From contig OX578276.1 in assembly GCA_951217055.1 (NCBI GenBank), positions 64,915,144 through 64,979,143 on the forward strand: DNA of 64,000 bases, given 5' to 3'. How positions within the stretch are numbered: position 1 is the first letter of the stretch; each line of letters starts with the position of its first letter. Positions 15,579 to 26,929 of the stretch are shown one piece after another. The translations under genes and the position numbers were made by a program. This DNA is from Gerris lacustris. Taxonomy: Eukaryota; Arthropoda; Insecta; Hemiptera; Gerridae. The notes beneath the pieces were generated by a model. It searched no databases, had not been told where the DNA came from, and saw nothing but the letters and a program-made list of their open reading frames with translations.

Positions 15579-16411
15579 TTTAGGAATTCTAAAGCAGTGA
15601 GCTCCACGGTTTATGCAACTATGTATATTCAGAATTGATAAAAAAACATTAATGTTAGATAAGAGCTGCCATAACTTGCAGCTCAATCGCTTATTATATT
15701 ATTGTTTCTAATAAAAAAAGATAATTTGGACGCCTTAGTGAATATGCTCCCCCCTTATTCTCTATAAAGGGGGGAGGTTTAAAATACACTCTTTTAAATG
15801 ATTAGTTGAAAACATGTTATTAGTTTTTCTATAAAATCAAAATAATAAGTAAAATGGTATTGGTTTAGCATTGAGGCATTCTATTACGTACTGCTGGCTT
15901 CCACTTAGTGACAATATATGTAATTTCATAAAAATACTTATATCACAATTTCAATTAAATTTGTTGATTTTTTTATAAGCTATACATATTGCGATTACGA
16001 AATATACTAAACATATATTATATTATGTTGCTTTAACCTAAACTTGGCATGTAGCTTCGAAGGAATTTTAATTCTGCCGAATTTAATCTACACTCAACGC
16101 CATAATTTTCTATTCTTCTTTGGTTCCTTATAGTATTTTATCATTACACACTCAAGGTTTACATCACTAAAGGTTAGCGAAGCCATATTTAACTCACTAA
16201 ATACATAGAATGAGGACTACCCTAAACAGGACATTAAGCCGATGCTCTAGTATTTAGAAGCATCTTTCTTTCTCAACTTACAACACTTCCCATTAAAAAG
16301 CTATGGATTTAACTTAATAAAAGTATATTTCTCAACAAGAAAGGTCACAAAACGAAAATGAATTATGGAAGTTAACACTGGCAACATATCGTTGATACTA
16401 AGAGAGAATAT
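15579..16411. repeat. Spacer of the inverted repeat
   Basis: Contains a degenerate direct copy (about 15730-16010) of the segment at 16630-16880: a C/G-rich homopolymer region, then TTTTTCTATAAAAT, AATAATAAGTAAA and ATTACGTACTGCT. It ends in ATAAGCTATACATAT, a fragment of the family's outer end. So the spacer belongs to the same repeat family. No gene is seen. Confidence 0.6.
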
Positions 16412-19373
16412 GGCTAAACGGTAAGATAGTAGACAGGGCAAGGGACAATAGTATGGTTCAAGGTACCATAATTTAGTTTGGGAATTCATTAGCGGTTCTC
16501 ATTTAGGCGTTTTTTTTTTTTCTACCTGCACATAATATAATGCAGAGGTAAGCGAAATAATATAGAAATGGTTTTGCTGTTTTTAACTTCTTCAAAAAAA
16601 TTACCCAAGATAAGATTTGGGCACCTTACTGAGAATGGCTCCAACACCCCCCCCCCCCCCCCCATTCTCGTTAAAGGTGATGGGAGGGGTAGAAAATATA
16701 ATCTTTAAAATTATTAGTGAAAACATGATACTAGTTTTTCTATAAAATAAAAATAATAAGTAAACTGGTAGTGGTTTAGCATTAAGGCAGTCTATTACGT
16801 ACTGCTTTCTTCCCCTTAATGACTATATGTATGTAATTTCATAAAAAATACTAATATCACAATTTCAATTAAATTTTTTAATTTTGCTTCCGAGCTTACC
16901 GAAGGTAACGGAAGCTATGTAATCGTTCTGAAAAGCGAAAAAATTTTAGGTCTCCGATTTAAAAATTTCCAAGACAGAAATCTGTTTCAGACATCAGGGA
17001 TAATTTTTGGTTCCGTGTCTGTCTGTCGATCTGTCGGTCTGTCGCTCAATTTTTGCGAACCGCCATATCTTAAAAACTAATTGTCCGATTTTAATGAAAT
17101 TTAGTTAGTAGGACATAATTAGCCCATTGTTGGTCCCATATAAGTTTCAACCTTCTGCGCTTATTTGTTTATCTTCCACATGCTCACAAACATACATTTA
17201 TTTACAGCTATATCTTTCAAAGTAACCATCTGAATTTTATGAAATTTGTATGGTTTGTTGAAAGTAGCCTGCAGATAGCACCTGCCTAATTTCACCGTCT
17301 GCGTACTTTAAATTGTGCTAAATTAATATGTCTATATATTATAAAGCAGCATGGCTAACTGACTCACTGACCGACATTATAGTTTCCCACTTCCAGAAGA
17401 GCTAGAGACTTGCTGTTTGCGCCATTCGACGCACAACGTCCATATTGTGAACCAAAATAATTATAAAAAGTTCACTTTTCCCCCTCCTTCCCCCTTAAAA
17501 AAATTAAAATGGCCGACTTGGTTTTTAAGCTGGTTTGGGGGCTTATTGCGGCTAAACGGTAAGTCGTATTAGAAAACGGATAGCACCAGCGGTAACTGAT
17601 TTTAAAAGATCTACAACTTTAGTCCTATGAGTTTTTGTCGTATCATCATCGGTTGTATCTTAGATGGTGATACTTTTGTTTGTTTTTTTGTTTTATTGCT
17701 TCCGAGCTTACCGAAGGTAACGGAAGCTATGTGATCGTTCTGAAGAACGAAAAAATATTAGGTCTCCGATTTCAAAAATTCCAAGACAGAAATCCGTTTC
17801 AGACATCAGGGAACAATTTTGGTTCCGTGTCTGTCTGTCGGTCTGTCGGTCTGTCGGTCTGTCGGTCTGTCGGTCTGTCGGTCTGTCGGTCTGTCGGTCT
17901 GTCGTTCAATTTTTGCGAACCACCATATCTTAAAAACTGCACGTCCAATTTTAATGAAATTTGGATGGTAGGTCATAATTAGCCCATTGTTGGTCCCATA
18001 TAAGTTTCAACCTTCTGCGCTTATTTGTTTGTCATCCGCATGCTCACAAACATACATTTATTTATAGCCATATCTTTAAGAGTAATCATCTGATTTTTAT
18101 GAAATTTTTATGGTTTGTCGAAAGTAGCCTGCAGATAACACCTGATTAATTTCAGCCTTCTGCGCACTTTAAATCGTGCTAAATTAATATGTCTTATATT
18201 ATAAAGCCGCATGGCTAACTGACTCACTGACTGACATTAATGTTTACCCACTTCCAGAAGAGCTAGAGACTTGTGGTTTGCGCTATTCGACGCGCAACGT
18301 CCATATTGTGGACCAAAATAATTATAAAAAGTTCACTTTTCCCCCTCCTTCCCCCCTTAAAAAAATAAAAATGGGTGACTTGATTTTTAAGCTGGTTTGG
18401 GGGCTTATTGCGGCTAAACGGTAAGTCGTATTAGAAAATGGATAGCACAAGTGGTGACTGATTTTAAAAGATCTACAACTTTAATACTATGAGTTTTTGT
18501 CGTATCATCATCGGTTGTACCCTAGATGGTGATAATTTTGTTATTATTTGGTTTAATTTTTTTCCATTTTTGTCTTTGAATGGCCATAGTTTCTATAATA
18601 GTTGGTCAATTTTATTTCTGATTGCGGCGATTGAATCTCACACTAATGCTCTTTAAATTGAGTGTATTTTATTTCATTAGTTCATCCTACTTGCTGAGAA
18701 CATGAGAGTAAACTTTTTCCCGTGCGCCGTGTCACGTGACCACTTTTGTTTGTTTTTAATATCGTGTCATATATCATTTTAAAGGCCTTGATATGTACAT
18801 TAAAGCTATTTTATTTGTTGATTTTTTAAAAATTTTGTACATATACTTTTGTACCGATTTATAATTTTGTTGTTGGTTAAAGGGTTTAAATACTTTTTTG
18901 ATATAAGGTTTTTTATTTATATGTATTTATTAGTTAAATGAATGCCCTTTTGTATTATTTGTTTTTTAAAAATATAACTTTGGTACCTCAGAGTACAGGG
19001 GGTGTTAAAGTTAATCTTTTATAATATGATGTATATCGTTGAAAAGCTCTTGCATAGTAGATTAATTTTTGTTATATTCTATTTTGTGTTATTTTTAGTT
19101 TTGAGGGGGTAAAATAAAAAAACCTGTTATACAGCGGTTTCTACGATTTGGTTGCAGTTTTATATTTGTTTATTGAATTAATTATATATGAGCTAACGTT
19201 TGGTGCTTGTTGGAGGCTTTGTTTCTCCAACAAATGTTTAAGTTTCTTCAACTTTATTAAATATTTACTGGAACATTCCCGCGCCGTTCCAACTTTTTGA
19301 TTATGTTTATCGAGGTATTTTTCTTAATTTGGTCTTTTCTTTGCGAGGAAGCTATGTGCCACATTAATTGGCA
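16412..19373. repeat. Right arm of the inverted repeat with an internal tandem duplication
   Basis: Inverted counterpart of 13421-15578, but about 800 bp longer because a module starting with GCTTCCGAGCTTACCGAAGG is present twice (16886 and 17698, period 812 bp). Each module holds the hairpin, a conserved segment, a GTCT/GTCG simple repeat of different length (about 17016-17044 versus 17829-17903), and CTCCTTCCCCC. The outer end GCGAGGAAGCTATGTGCCAC lies at 19343-19362. There is no credible gene. Confidence 0.85.
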
Positions 19374-20330
19374 GAGTATTTTTTTCCATTTTTGTCTTTG
19401 AATGGCCATAGTTTCTATAATAGTTGGCCGATTCTATTTCTGATTGCGGCGATTGAATCTCACACTAATGCTCTTTAAATTGAGAATATTATTTTATTAG
19501 TTCATCCTACTTGCAGAGAACATGAGAGTAAACTTTTTCCGTGACCACTTTTTTTGGTTTTTAATATTGTGTCGTTTATCATTTGAAAGGCCTTGATATG
19601 TACATTAAAGCTATTTTATTTGTTTATTTTTTACAAATTTTGTACACGTACTTTTGTACCAATTTATAATATTGTTGTAGTTTAAAGGGATTAAATAATA
19701 TTTTTTTGTTATTAGGTTTTTTAATTGAAGAGAGCGTAGCGAGCTTCTTACATTCAACGAAATATGTTCCGTGTCTGTCTGTCTGTCTGTCTGTCAGTAA
19801 CGTTCACGCGTGTGACGATAACTTGAGTAAAAATTGACCGATTTAGTTGAAATTTGGTATACATGTTCCTCTTACTAATACTCAGGCTAAGTTCGTTGGA
19901 CAGCGTAATCCGTCCTAGAGTTCGCGCGCAACGCTCGCGTAAACGAGAGGTACAAAAATTAAATTGGAATTTCAGGACGGGAAAAGATTCTATCATCATC
20001 TATTCGATGAGACGAACATTATTTACAAATAACATTTTTTACTAAAACCATCAGCGACACCGCTATGACTTAATAAAGATCGCTAAAACTATTAAAGCGG
20101 ACCTAAACGTTTATAATAGAGAAAACAACCTTTTTACCGATATCTTACGTTCTAACAAAACGATTTTAATAAAACATCATATACACCATCTAATGCACAA
20201 TTGAAACAGGTATACAAAATTTCAACTTGATACAAGCAAAATTCTTTGCGTAGTGACGAGATACATTTATAATAATTGTTTAAAAGCTACCGTGGGTGGT
20301 TAAGATTGTTATAGTCGTATAGTGTATAGG
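19374..20330. repeat. Further partial copies of the same family
   Basis: 19381-19740 repeats, in direct orientation, the segment at about 18550-18900 (TTTTTCCATTTTTGTCTTTG, ATTGCGGCGATTGAATCTC). 19741-20330 is a related module with a GTCT simple repeat (19775-19796). It carries CGATAACTTGAGTAAAAATT, GAAATTTGGTATACATGTTC and AATTTCAGGACGGGAAAAGA, and recurs at 60240-60720. No coding potential beyond short chance ORFs. Confidence 0.7.
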
Positions 20331-20851
20331 TTTGTTTAGGAAGTAAAGCTTTGTACCGAGTACCCCCACTCTTCCCCACACTACCCTCTTCCACTTATCT
20401 TCAACTATGACATTCATCATGATTAATAAATTTCAATATTCAGTATTTCATTGCAATACGCTCGCTTCAATGATAGAGCCAGTTATATTTATTTCTTAGT
20501 TAAATTAATACCTTTTAGTATTGTTTTTTTTTTTAAAAAAATGTAATTTTGTTAATTCAAAGTACAGGGGTACAAATGTCAAAGTTAATCTTTTATAATA
20601 TGATGTATATCGTTGAAAAGCTCTTAAATAGTAGATTAATTATTGTTACGTTTTATTTTGTGTTAAAAAAAAAACTGTTATATAGCGGTTTCTACGATTT
20701 GGTTGTTGTGTTATTTGTTTATTGAATTTATTTTATGTGCGCTAACATTTGGCGCATGTTGGAGGCTTTGTTTCTACGAAAAATGTTCAAATTAAAGACT
20801 AATTTAACAAGGTTTTTATTTCTTAAACTGATCTTTTCTTTGCATACTAGA

Positions 20852-20965
20852 GCGAGGAAGCTATGTGCCACACTAATTGGCAGAGTATTTTTATAAGCTA
20901 TACATATGCCGATTACGAAATAAACTAAATACACTGCCAATTAGTGTGGCACATAGCTTCCTCGC
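20852..20965. repeat. Perfect 31-bp inverted repeat around the family terminus
   Basis: GCGAGGAAGCTATGTGCCAC...GGCA at 20852-20882 is perfectly complementary to 20935-20965, with a 52-bp loop. The arm is the same sequence that marks the outer ends of the big inverted repeat (13421 and 19343, with one A/C difference). It is therefore probably a terminal inverted repeat of this family meeting its partner. Confidence 0.85.
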
Positions 20966-21530
20966 ATCCTATCATGTACTTTATTGTTATATTAACATTA
21001 AAGTTGTATTACTTTATTGTTATATTGTGTATTGTGTAAGAAGAATTAACATTTTTTAGCGATCTTTAACACTTTATAGGGGTGTCGCTGTAGGTTATAC
21101 TAAAAAATTGTATTGTAAAAAAATGTTCGTCTCATTGAATAGATAAGGTTTACTTTTTTCCCGACCGAAAATTCCAATTTTAAATTTGAAGTTCATGTTT
21201 ACGCGAGCGTTGCGCGTGAACGCTTGAACGGATAATGTTGTCCAACGAACTCGACCTGAGCATTGGTAAAATAAACATGTCTACCAAATTTCATCAAAAT
21301 CGGGCAACATTTACTCAAGTTATCGTCGCACGTTTCACGATTCGTGGACACACAGACCGACAGACAGACAGACAGACGGACAGACAGACAGACCGACACG
21401 GAACCAAAAATGTTCCCTGATGTCTGAAACGGATTTCTGTCTTGGAATTTTTAAAATCGGAGGCATAAAACTTTTTTGTTCTCAAAAGTGAACACAATAC
21501 TTCCGTTATCTTCGGTAAGCTCGGAAGTAA
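20966..21530. repeat. Inverted module of the same family
   Basis: Contains the GACA/GACC simple repeat (21355-21397) and the TGTCTGAAACGGATTTCTGT segment. It ends at 21499-21528 in the hairpin ACTTCCG...CGGAAGT, a variant of the GCTTCCG...CGGAAGC hairpin elsewhere. The GCGAGCGTTGCGCGTGAACG stretch at 21203-21222 matches, inverted, the one at about 19922-19940. Confidence 0.75.
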
Positions 21531-22490
21531 ATATATATATAACACAACAATTTTTATTGGAGAAAATACAAGGAGAAAAATATTAATTCTTATTCTTCAA
21601 GAAAGAGCCCAAATAAGCAGCTAGCGATTGCAATACTAAACGTACCTATAAATATTCTCATAATATTAATACATTCTTAGTCAAGGCCACCAGTATAATA
21701 ATCTGATTTTATGTTATAAAGAAAATAATATTTTCTCAAATATTATTTGAAACACATTCTTTTCATAAAAGAAAGGAAGAATGAATAAAATTTAAAACAA
21801 ATCACTGGAATGTTGTTGTATAAGATTCTTTAAGCGAAAAATGTATTATTATATTTCTTTTGTAAGCTTATAATAAATTAATAAACTTTGGTTTCAAAAA
21901 GTTTAAGAGGAATGATACACTAGATTCAAAACTTTCCTGGATTATTATTTATTTTCATATATATATACTCGTTATTTTAAAGTTGTCTCATTAGTTTTTT
22001 TGTTTTTTTAATCTCATTGAATGGTTTTACATTTTTGGTCAAATTATGTTTGTTAATAAATATAACAGGTAGCATTTTCTTATCTTTTATTTAATTTTTT
22101 TTTTTTTTTTTTTAGGCAAACTAATACTTTTACTTTCTCATATACTTATATTATAGTTATATATATATATTTATAGGAAGGGTCAGGATGATAAACTTTA
22201 ATGTTGAGGAATTCATAATTTCTTCAGGTCTCACGAATCCAAAAAATTACTGTTAGAAAAATGTCTGAAAAATATCGTCGTAGGTCCTATTGGACTGATT
22301 TCCATGAAATTGGACATACATGTTCAGAAAAATAAAAAGGTGAAATAAAGGAATTTGATCTAAATTGGGTATTACCCCAAAAAGTCATGATAACAAATCT
22401 CACACAGTTCAAAAATCTAGCCTATTAAAATAAGTCTTAAAATAAGTTTAAAAATCTAGCCTATTAAAATACGAATTTATTCGTATCTTA
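21531..22490. other. No recognisable gene
   Basis: AT-rich with a T-run near 22098-22115 and a short TA block (about 22158). Two direct copies of AAAAATCTAGCCTATTAAAA lie at about 22411 and 22451. No coding signal. Confidence 0.4.
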
Positions 22491-22649
22491 AGGCCCATTT
22501 ACACGTTGATTAGTGCAAGTGCGAGTGCTGAAGTGATTAGTAAAAATTACTTGATGATTACTCAACACTTATACTAAGCACATGGTTTCCAAATGGGTTC
22601 AGTGTTTTTACTAAACACTCGCAACACTAATCAAAGTGTAAATGGGCCT
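22491..22649. mobile_element. 159-bp MITE, TTA target duplication
   Basis: The ends are AGGCCCATTTACACGTTGAT and its near-perfect complement ATCAAAGTGTAAATGGGCCT, flanked by TTA on both sides (22488-22490, 22650-22652). The inverted repeat extends through GATTAGTG and then weakens. The TTA duplication and small palindromic structure fit a PIF/Harbinger-derived MITE. No coding capacity. Confidence 0.8.
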
Positions 22650-22652
22650 TTA

Positions 22653-24658
22653 GTTTCTTGGAAAAATCTAGTTTTCGAGAATTCCGGAAAGTTTCCTATT
22701 AAACACGTAATAAAAATGTTAAATAACATATTCATTAACTAGATATTATGGGATTTGATTTAATGATCCTATGTATATAAACAAGTTTTGTTACTATTAT
22801 ACCTAGTGTAAAATATACAAGTGTGTTTAATGAAATTAAGATAGTTCTACTTTTAATATGAAGTCTGGATACTAAGAAATTTAGGATATTATTATATTTG
22901 GAAATTATAAAAAAAAATCATGATAAGCTGTAGGTGATAGCCCTAATATTGCCCTAATATAAGTGGGTAATATCAGTGGATAAATGCTTCGGAAAAAAGT
23001 AAGGTAGAAAGGTTGATAAATGTCAATGTTATCCGGAAGTGTGGGCTGTCATCCCCACTCTCGACCCCATTAGCTTGTCTGCTGAAGCGATACTGGCACA
23101 AACTTATTGAGCCATTCTTCTTATGAAAGACATCCGAAGCGTCTCCATTGTCAATTTACTTGCCTATTTCTACAGGGATCTTATGAGTCCGAAAAGAGTT
23201 TTTCTGCTAAGGCAAGGCAATAACTCTTCATTTATACAACGTTCAGACAGTTTGCAATCCAATCTATTTCAAGACTGCGTCTCTTTGCGTGGACGTTTTT
23301 CACCGAGAGACGTCTATTGTCCCTGTTGCCCTTCATGTTTCACCTTGGGTTTAACCTCTCCAAATTTTGCAGAAGATAATTAGAACCAATTTATTTAACC
23401 TATATTTCTTTTACGTATATCTAAGTTTTTGTGTTCTCTCGTAAGTTGGACTAGGGACCTACGTATGAATCATACAACATATGATATACAATTAAAATAT
23501 AATAATATTTGAAGAAATATATCCAATCTTCGAGCCACAAAGAACTGCTTCTTGTCGACGCATCTTTTTAGTATAAAATGGTCAGATGATATTAATGTAG
23601 CCTCCATACGTGGGTTCAGTTACAAAAAGCAAGCTGAACTCAGTCATTTATTCTAAACGAATAAAATTAGTCTATTAATATGTATCTATACAAATACCAG
23701 CCGTATTTACAAATGCGTATTAATTATATTATTTTTTATTTGTATGGTTATCTCTGAGTTTATATTTTTCTTTTTATATAGGAGCGAATGTTTTTTTTTT
23801 TTTATATAATTTACTGTATCCCCTTTGTATAAATTGTGTACTTTAAATACAAATATTCTTTCATTCATTTATTTATATTATATTGTATATATTAAACAGA
23901 GGGAAAAAGTAAATTAATATCCATTTGTATCTCTAAAAATGAAGAATGGTTTAAATGTATTTAAGATATAACTTTGAATAATGGTACTATCTATAATAAG
24001 TTTATTGGAGAAGAGCTGAATTATATCTTGCCTCTTTCGTTTTCGGAAAAAAGAAAAGCACTTAAAACTACAGCGCAGGAAAGAAAGACGGTGTTGATTT
24101 AAAGAGAGGGTGAAGAGTAATATTTCTTAGTGGCTGTATATGAAGGGAAGGAATGAGGCGAAAACCTAGGTAAGGTAAGATATATATGTTTGGTTGTGTG
24201 GCGGGGAAGTAACGAGGATTCTCTGTCCTGAACCCACCCTATTCTATCTACTCTGTTCCACTTATCTCACGACCTTGTAATTAGGACAAGTCTTCCAACA
24301 TACCGTACCTTACCTGTCCGCTTGCCTTCAGTATTTCTCATTGCATCCATAACTATCCTTCTACCTTATTCTCTCTGACTTGTAGTATTCTCTCTAATAT
24401 ACGCTTTAGCTGTGACACACAATTATTAACGCCGACGATTAGCGTTATTAATTTCGAGTCCTTTATTTCACAAAGCGTTTGGTTATAACTCAGCTTTTTT
24501 ATGTAGTTGTAATATACACCTACTCATAGACATTTATAAATGAAGGTTATATATATGATATAAAGCAGAATATTTATATATGTATTATTTATGAGATACA
24601 TACCTAATAAATGTTTTAATTTGTATTTATAATATTTATAAAATATGTATATAATATA
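22653..24658. other. No recognisable gene; possible LINE 3' tail
   Basis: Nothing recognisable except 23805-23880, where TTTACTGTATCCCCTTTGTA and AAATACAAATATTCTTTCAT followed by CATT repeats match the 3' end of the LINE at 37.8-42.7 kb (reverse complement of 37775-37850). It is thus likely a 5'-truncated copy of that LINE. An 86-codon plus-strand ORF (23123-23383) matches nothing I know. Confidence 0.4.
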
Positions 24659-25374
24659 GTCCAGTTATTTTAGATTTTCTGTTCCGAAAAAATCGGAGCC
24701 AACATTTTTTTTTGTAGATCACTTCATTTTGACGTTCTGAAGAACATATCATAACGAGATCGTTGTCGCGTTAAAAGATATTCAAGGGCAAAGGTCAACA
24801 ATTTCTGTTAATTGCGAATATCTCGCTTCCCATGGCTCGGACACCAATCAACGTGGTTATCATAATTGAAGATGACAAAATTTTCCACAAAAAATGTATT
24901 CAATTTTTTCGTACAATGGACGGTTTACGGACTATTGGGCGAAGAAAATCTATGAATATTTAGTATCCGTCGCCGCACCACTTTTTACGTATTTTTACAA
25001 ATATCTCGCTTTCTATGGCTCCGATACAAATTAAGGTGATTATCAAAAATCACCTCCGTAAACCCTCCATTGTACCCTCCATTGTCCGTAAACCCTCCAT
25101 TGTACGAAAAAATTGAATACATTTTTTGTGGAAAATTTTGTCATCTTCAATTATGATAACCACGTTGATTGGTGTCCGAGCCATGGGAAGCGAGATATTC
25201 GCAATTAACAGAATTTGTTGACCTTTGCCCTTGAATATCTTTTAACGCGACAACGATCTCGTTGCCGATTTTGGATATGTTCTTCAGAACGTCAAAATGA
25301 AGCGATCCAAAAAAAAAAAAGTGGCTCCGATTTTTTCGGAACAGAAGGCATATTTTTTACTGAAATAACTGGAC
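24659..25374. mobile_element. 716-bp foldback element, TA flanks
   Basis: Left arm about 24659-24918 and right arm about 25087-25374 are long, nearly identical inverted repeats. The termini GTCCAGTTATTT...AAATAACTGGAC are flanked by TA (24657-24658 and 25375-25376), as for Tc1/mariner-class insertion. Blocks conserved in both arms include CCGAAAAAATCGGAGCC, GCGACAACGATCTCGTT and CTCGCTTCCCATGGCTCGGA. The ~170-bp centre holds a small tandem repeat of CCCTCCATTGTAC. No transposase is encoded, so it is non-autonomous. Confidence 0.85.
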
Positions 25375-25377
25375 TAA

Positions 25378-25519
<142 letters not shown>

Positions 25520-25558
25520 TTTGTTATGCATATTATTTATATTTATTTGATAATATTC

Positions 25559-25597
<39 letters not shown>

Positions 25598-25599
25598 AG

Positions 25600-26929
25600 C
25601 TAATGTAGGTTATATTATTTACATTTTAAAAAAATATTATTTTATGTATCTTGAGCAATATCATTTCAATTTTTTCTCAAATTAATTGGATAGGGTTTCT
25701 TTGACAATTTTTAATTAATATTCGAAACAAAGTGGTTGGTTCATGAAAAGCTTGAAGTGTTGGAGCGTAACGCTCTTATCTCTTCATCTATCCATCACTT
25801 CAAAAAATAATAATAAATTGATAAGCCTTCACTTTTAAAAGCATGGGGATGTTCGAGTTAGAAAAAATATTCACTTTTATTCTTCATGAATACATTATTA
25901 GAAGTTGTGTTTTGTTTTCCTCTAAAATTAAGCTGGAAAATGTCATCGAACAATGTTCAAAAACTTCACCTTCAAATTCTTGTTTTATCCTATAACATTT
26001 ATTGATTTAATTTATGCATAAAGTGGGTTAGCGTTGCCCTTCAAATGTCAGCCATCACACTGACTAATCTAGAATTGGCCATTTTTCTCTTTTTTTATTC
26101 TTTTGAATATTGTACTTATTTAGAAATCTAGGGAAAATCAGGTAAAAAGTAGAAGGGTAAGAGTTTAATATGTTATGTCAATAAACTATGACTCTACTTA
26201 TCCACATTCAAAATGTAATTTTAAATTAAAAATTTTGTATTCCCTCGCTTTCTTGGTTGTGTACTGCTCGCAGGCTGGATTATGCCTAGCTTGGAAAATG
26301 GCTTTTTCTCTCTGGTATGCGAATTAGTTATATCGCTTTTTTCTAATACGTCTTAGCAAAATGGCAAAAGAAAATCTTTCTTTTGAAGAAGCTGTCTCTA
26401 ATATTATTTTCTCAATACTAGCACATATATTAGTAATAATAAATTATAATATTATAAGGAGTGTTTCTGTCTTGAGATAATTCTAATAATATAAAAAAAA
26501 AAAGAGGCTAGCATAAGGACAAGGATGATGCCAACTGTCAACACCCCCTCTCAAACTTGCAGTTTAGTATACTTCTTAGCAATAGTTATTTTGTGAGAGA
26601 CAGATCTATAGTCAGTAGAACCGCTGGTTGGTCCGAGGAAGCAATGCGTGAAAATTATATTAAACCTTGCTGTTACATAATACCCCGAACAAAGTCTCGA
26701 TAAGGTTTATATATCATATTGTTACAGGTATCATTAAGGGTAGAAATATAATAAATTTTTCCTCAACTGGTGTAGTCTTAGGTTACAATCATTCTCTGAT
26801 CTATTAAATTTAAGTTTATGTTCAACAAACTGGTTCTTGGTGCCTGTTCCAAATCGTACATTGACTTTTTCATATTTAAACTCAACACATAATTAATTAT
26901 TGACATGACTTGACTTGACATAAACATTG
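25600..26929. other. No recognisable gene
   Basis: AT-rich unique-looking sequence without motif, repeat boundary or coding signal. Confidence 0.4.

Noticed and set aside
14833..17982. Repeated ORF with Val-Cys-Arg-Ser-Val repeats at 14833-15057, 17680-17982 and 21315-21545
   Set aside because: It is the translation of the GTCT/GTCG simple repeat within the repeat module; simple-repeat length differs between copies and other copies are not open.
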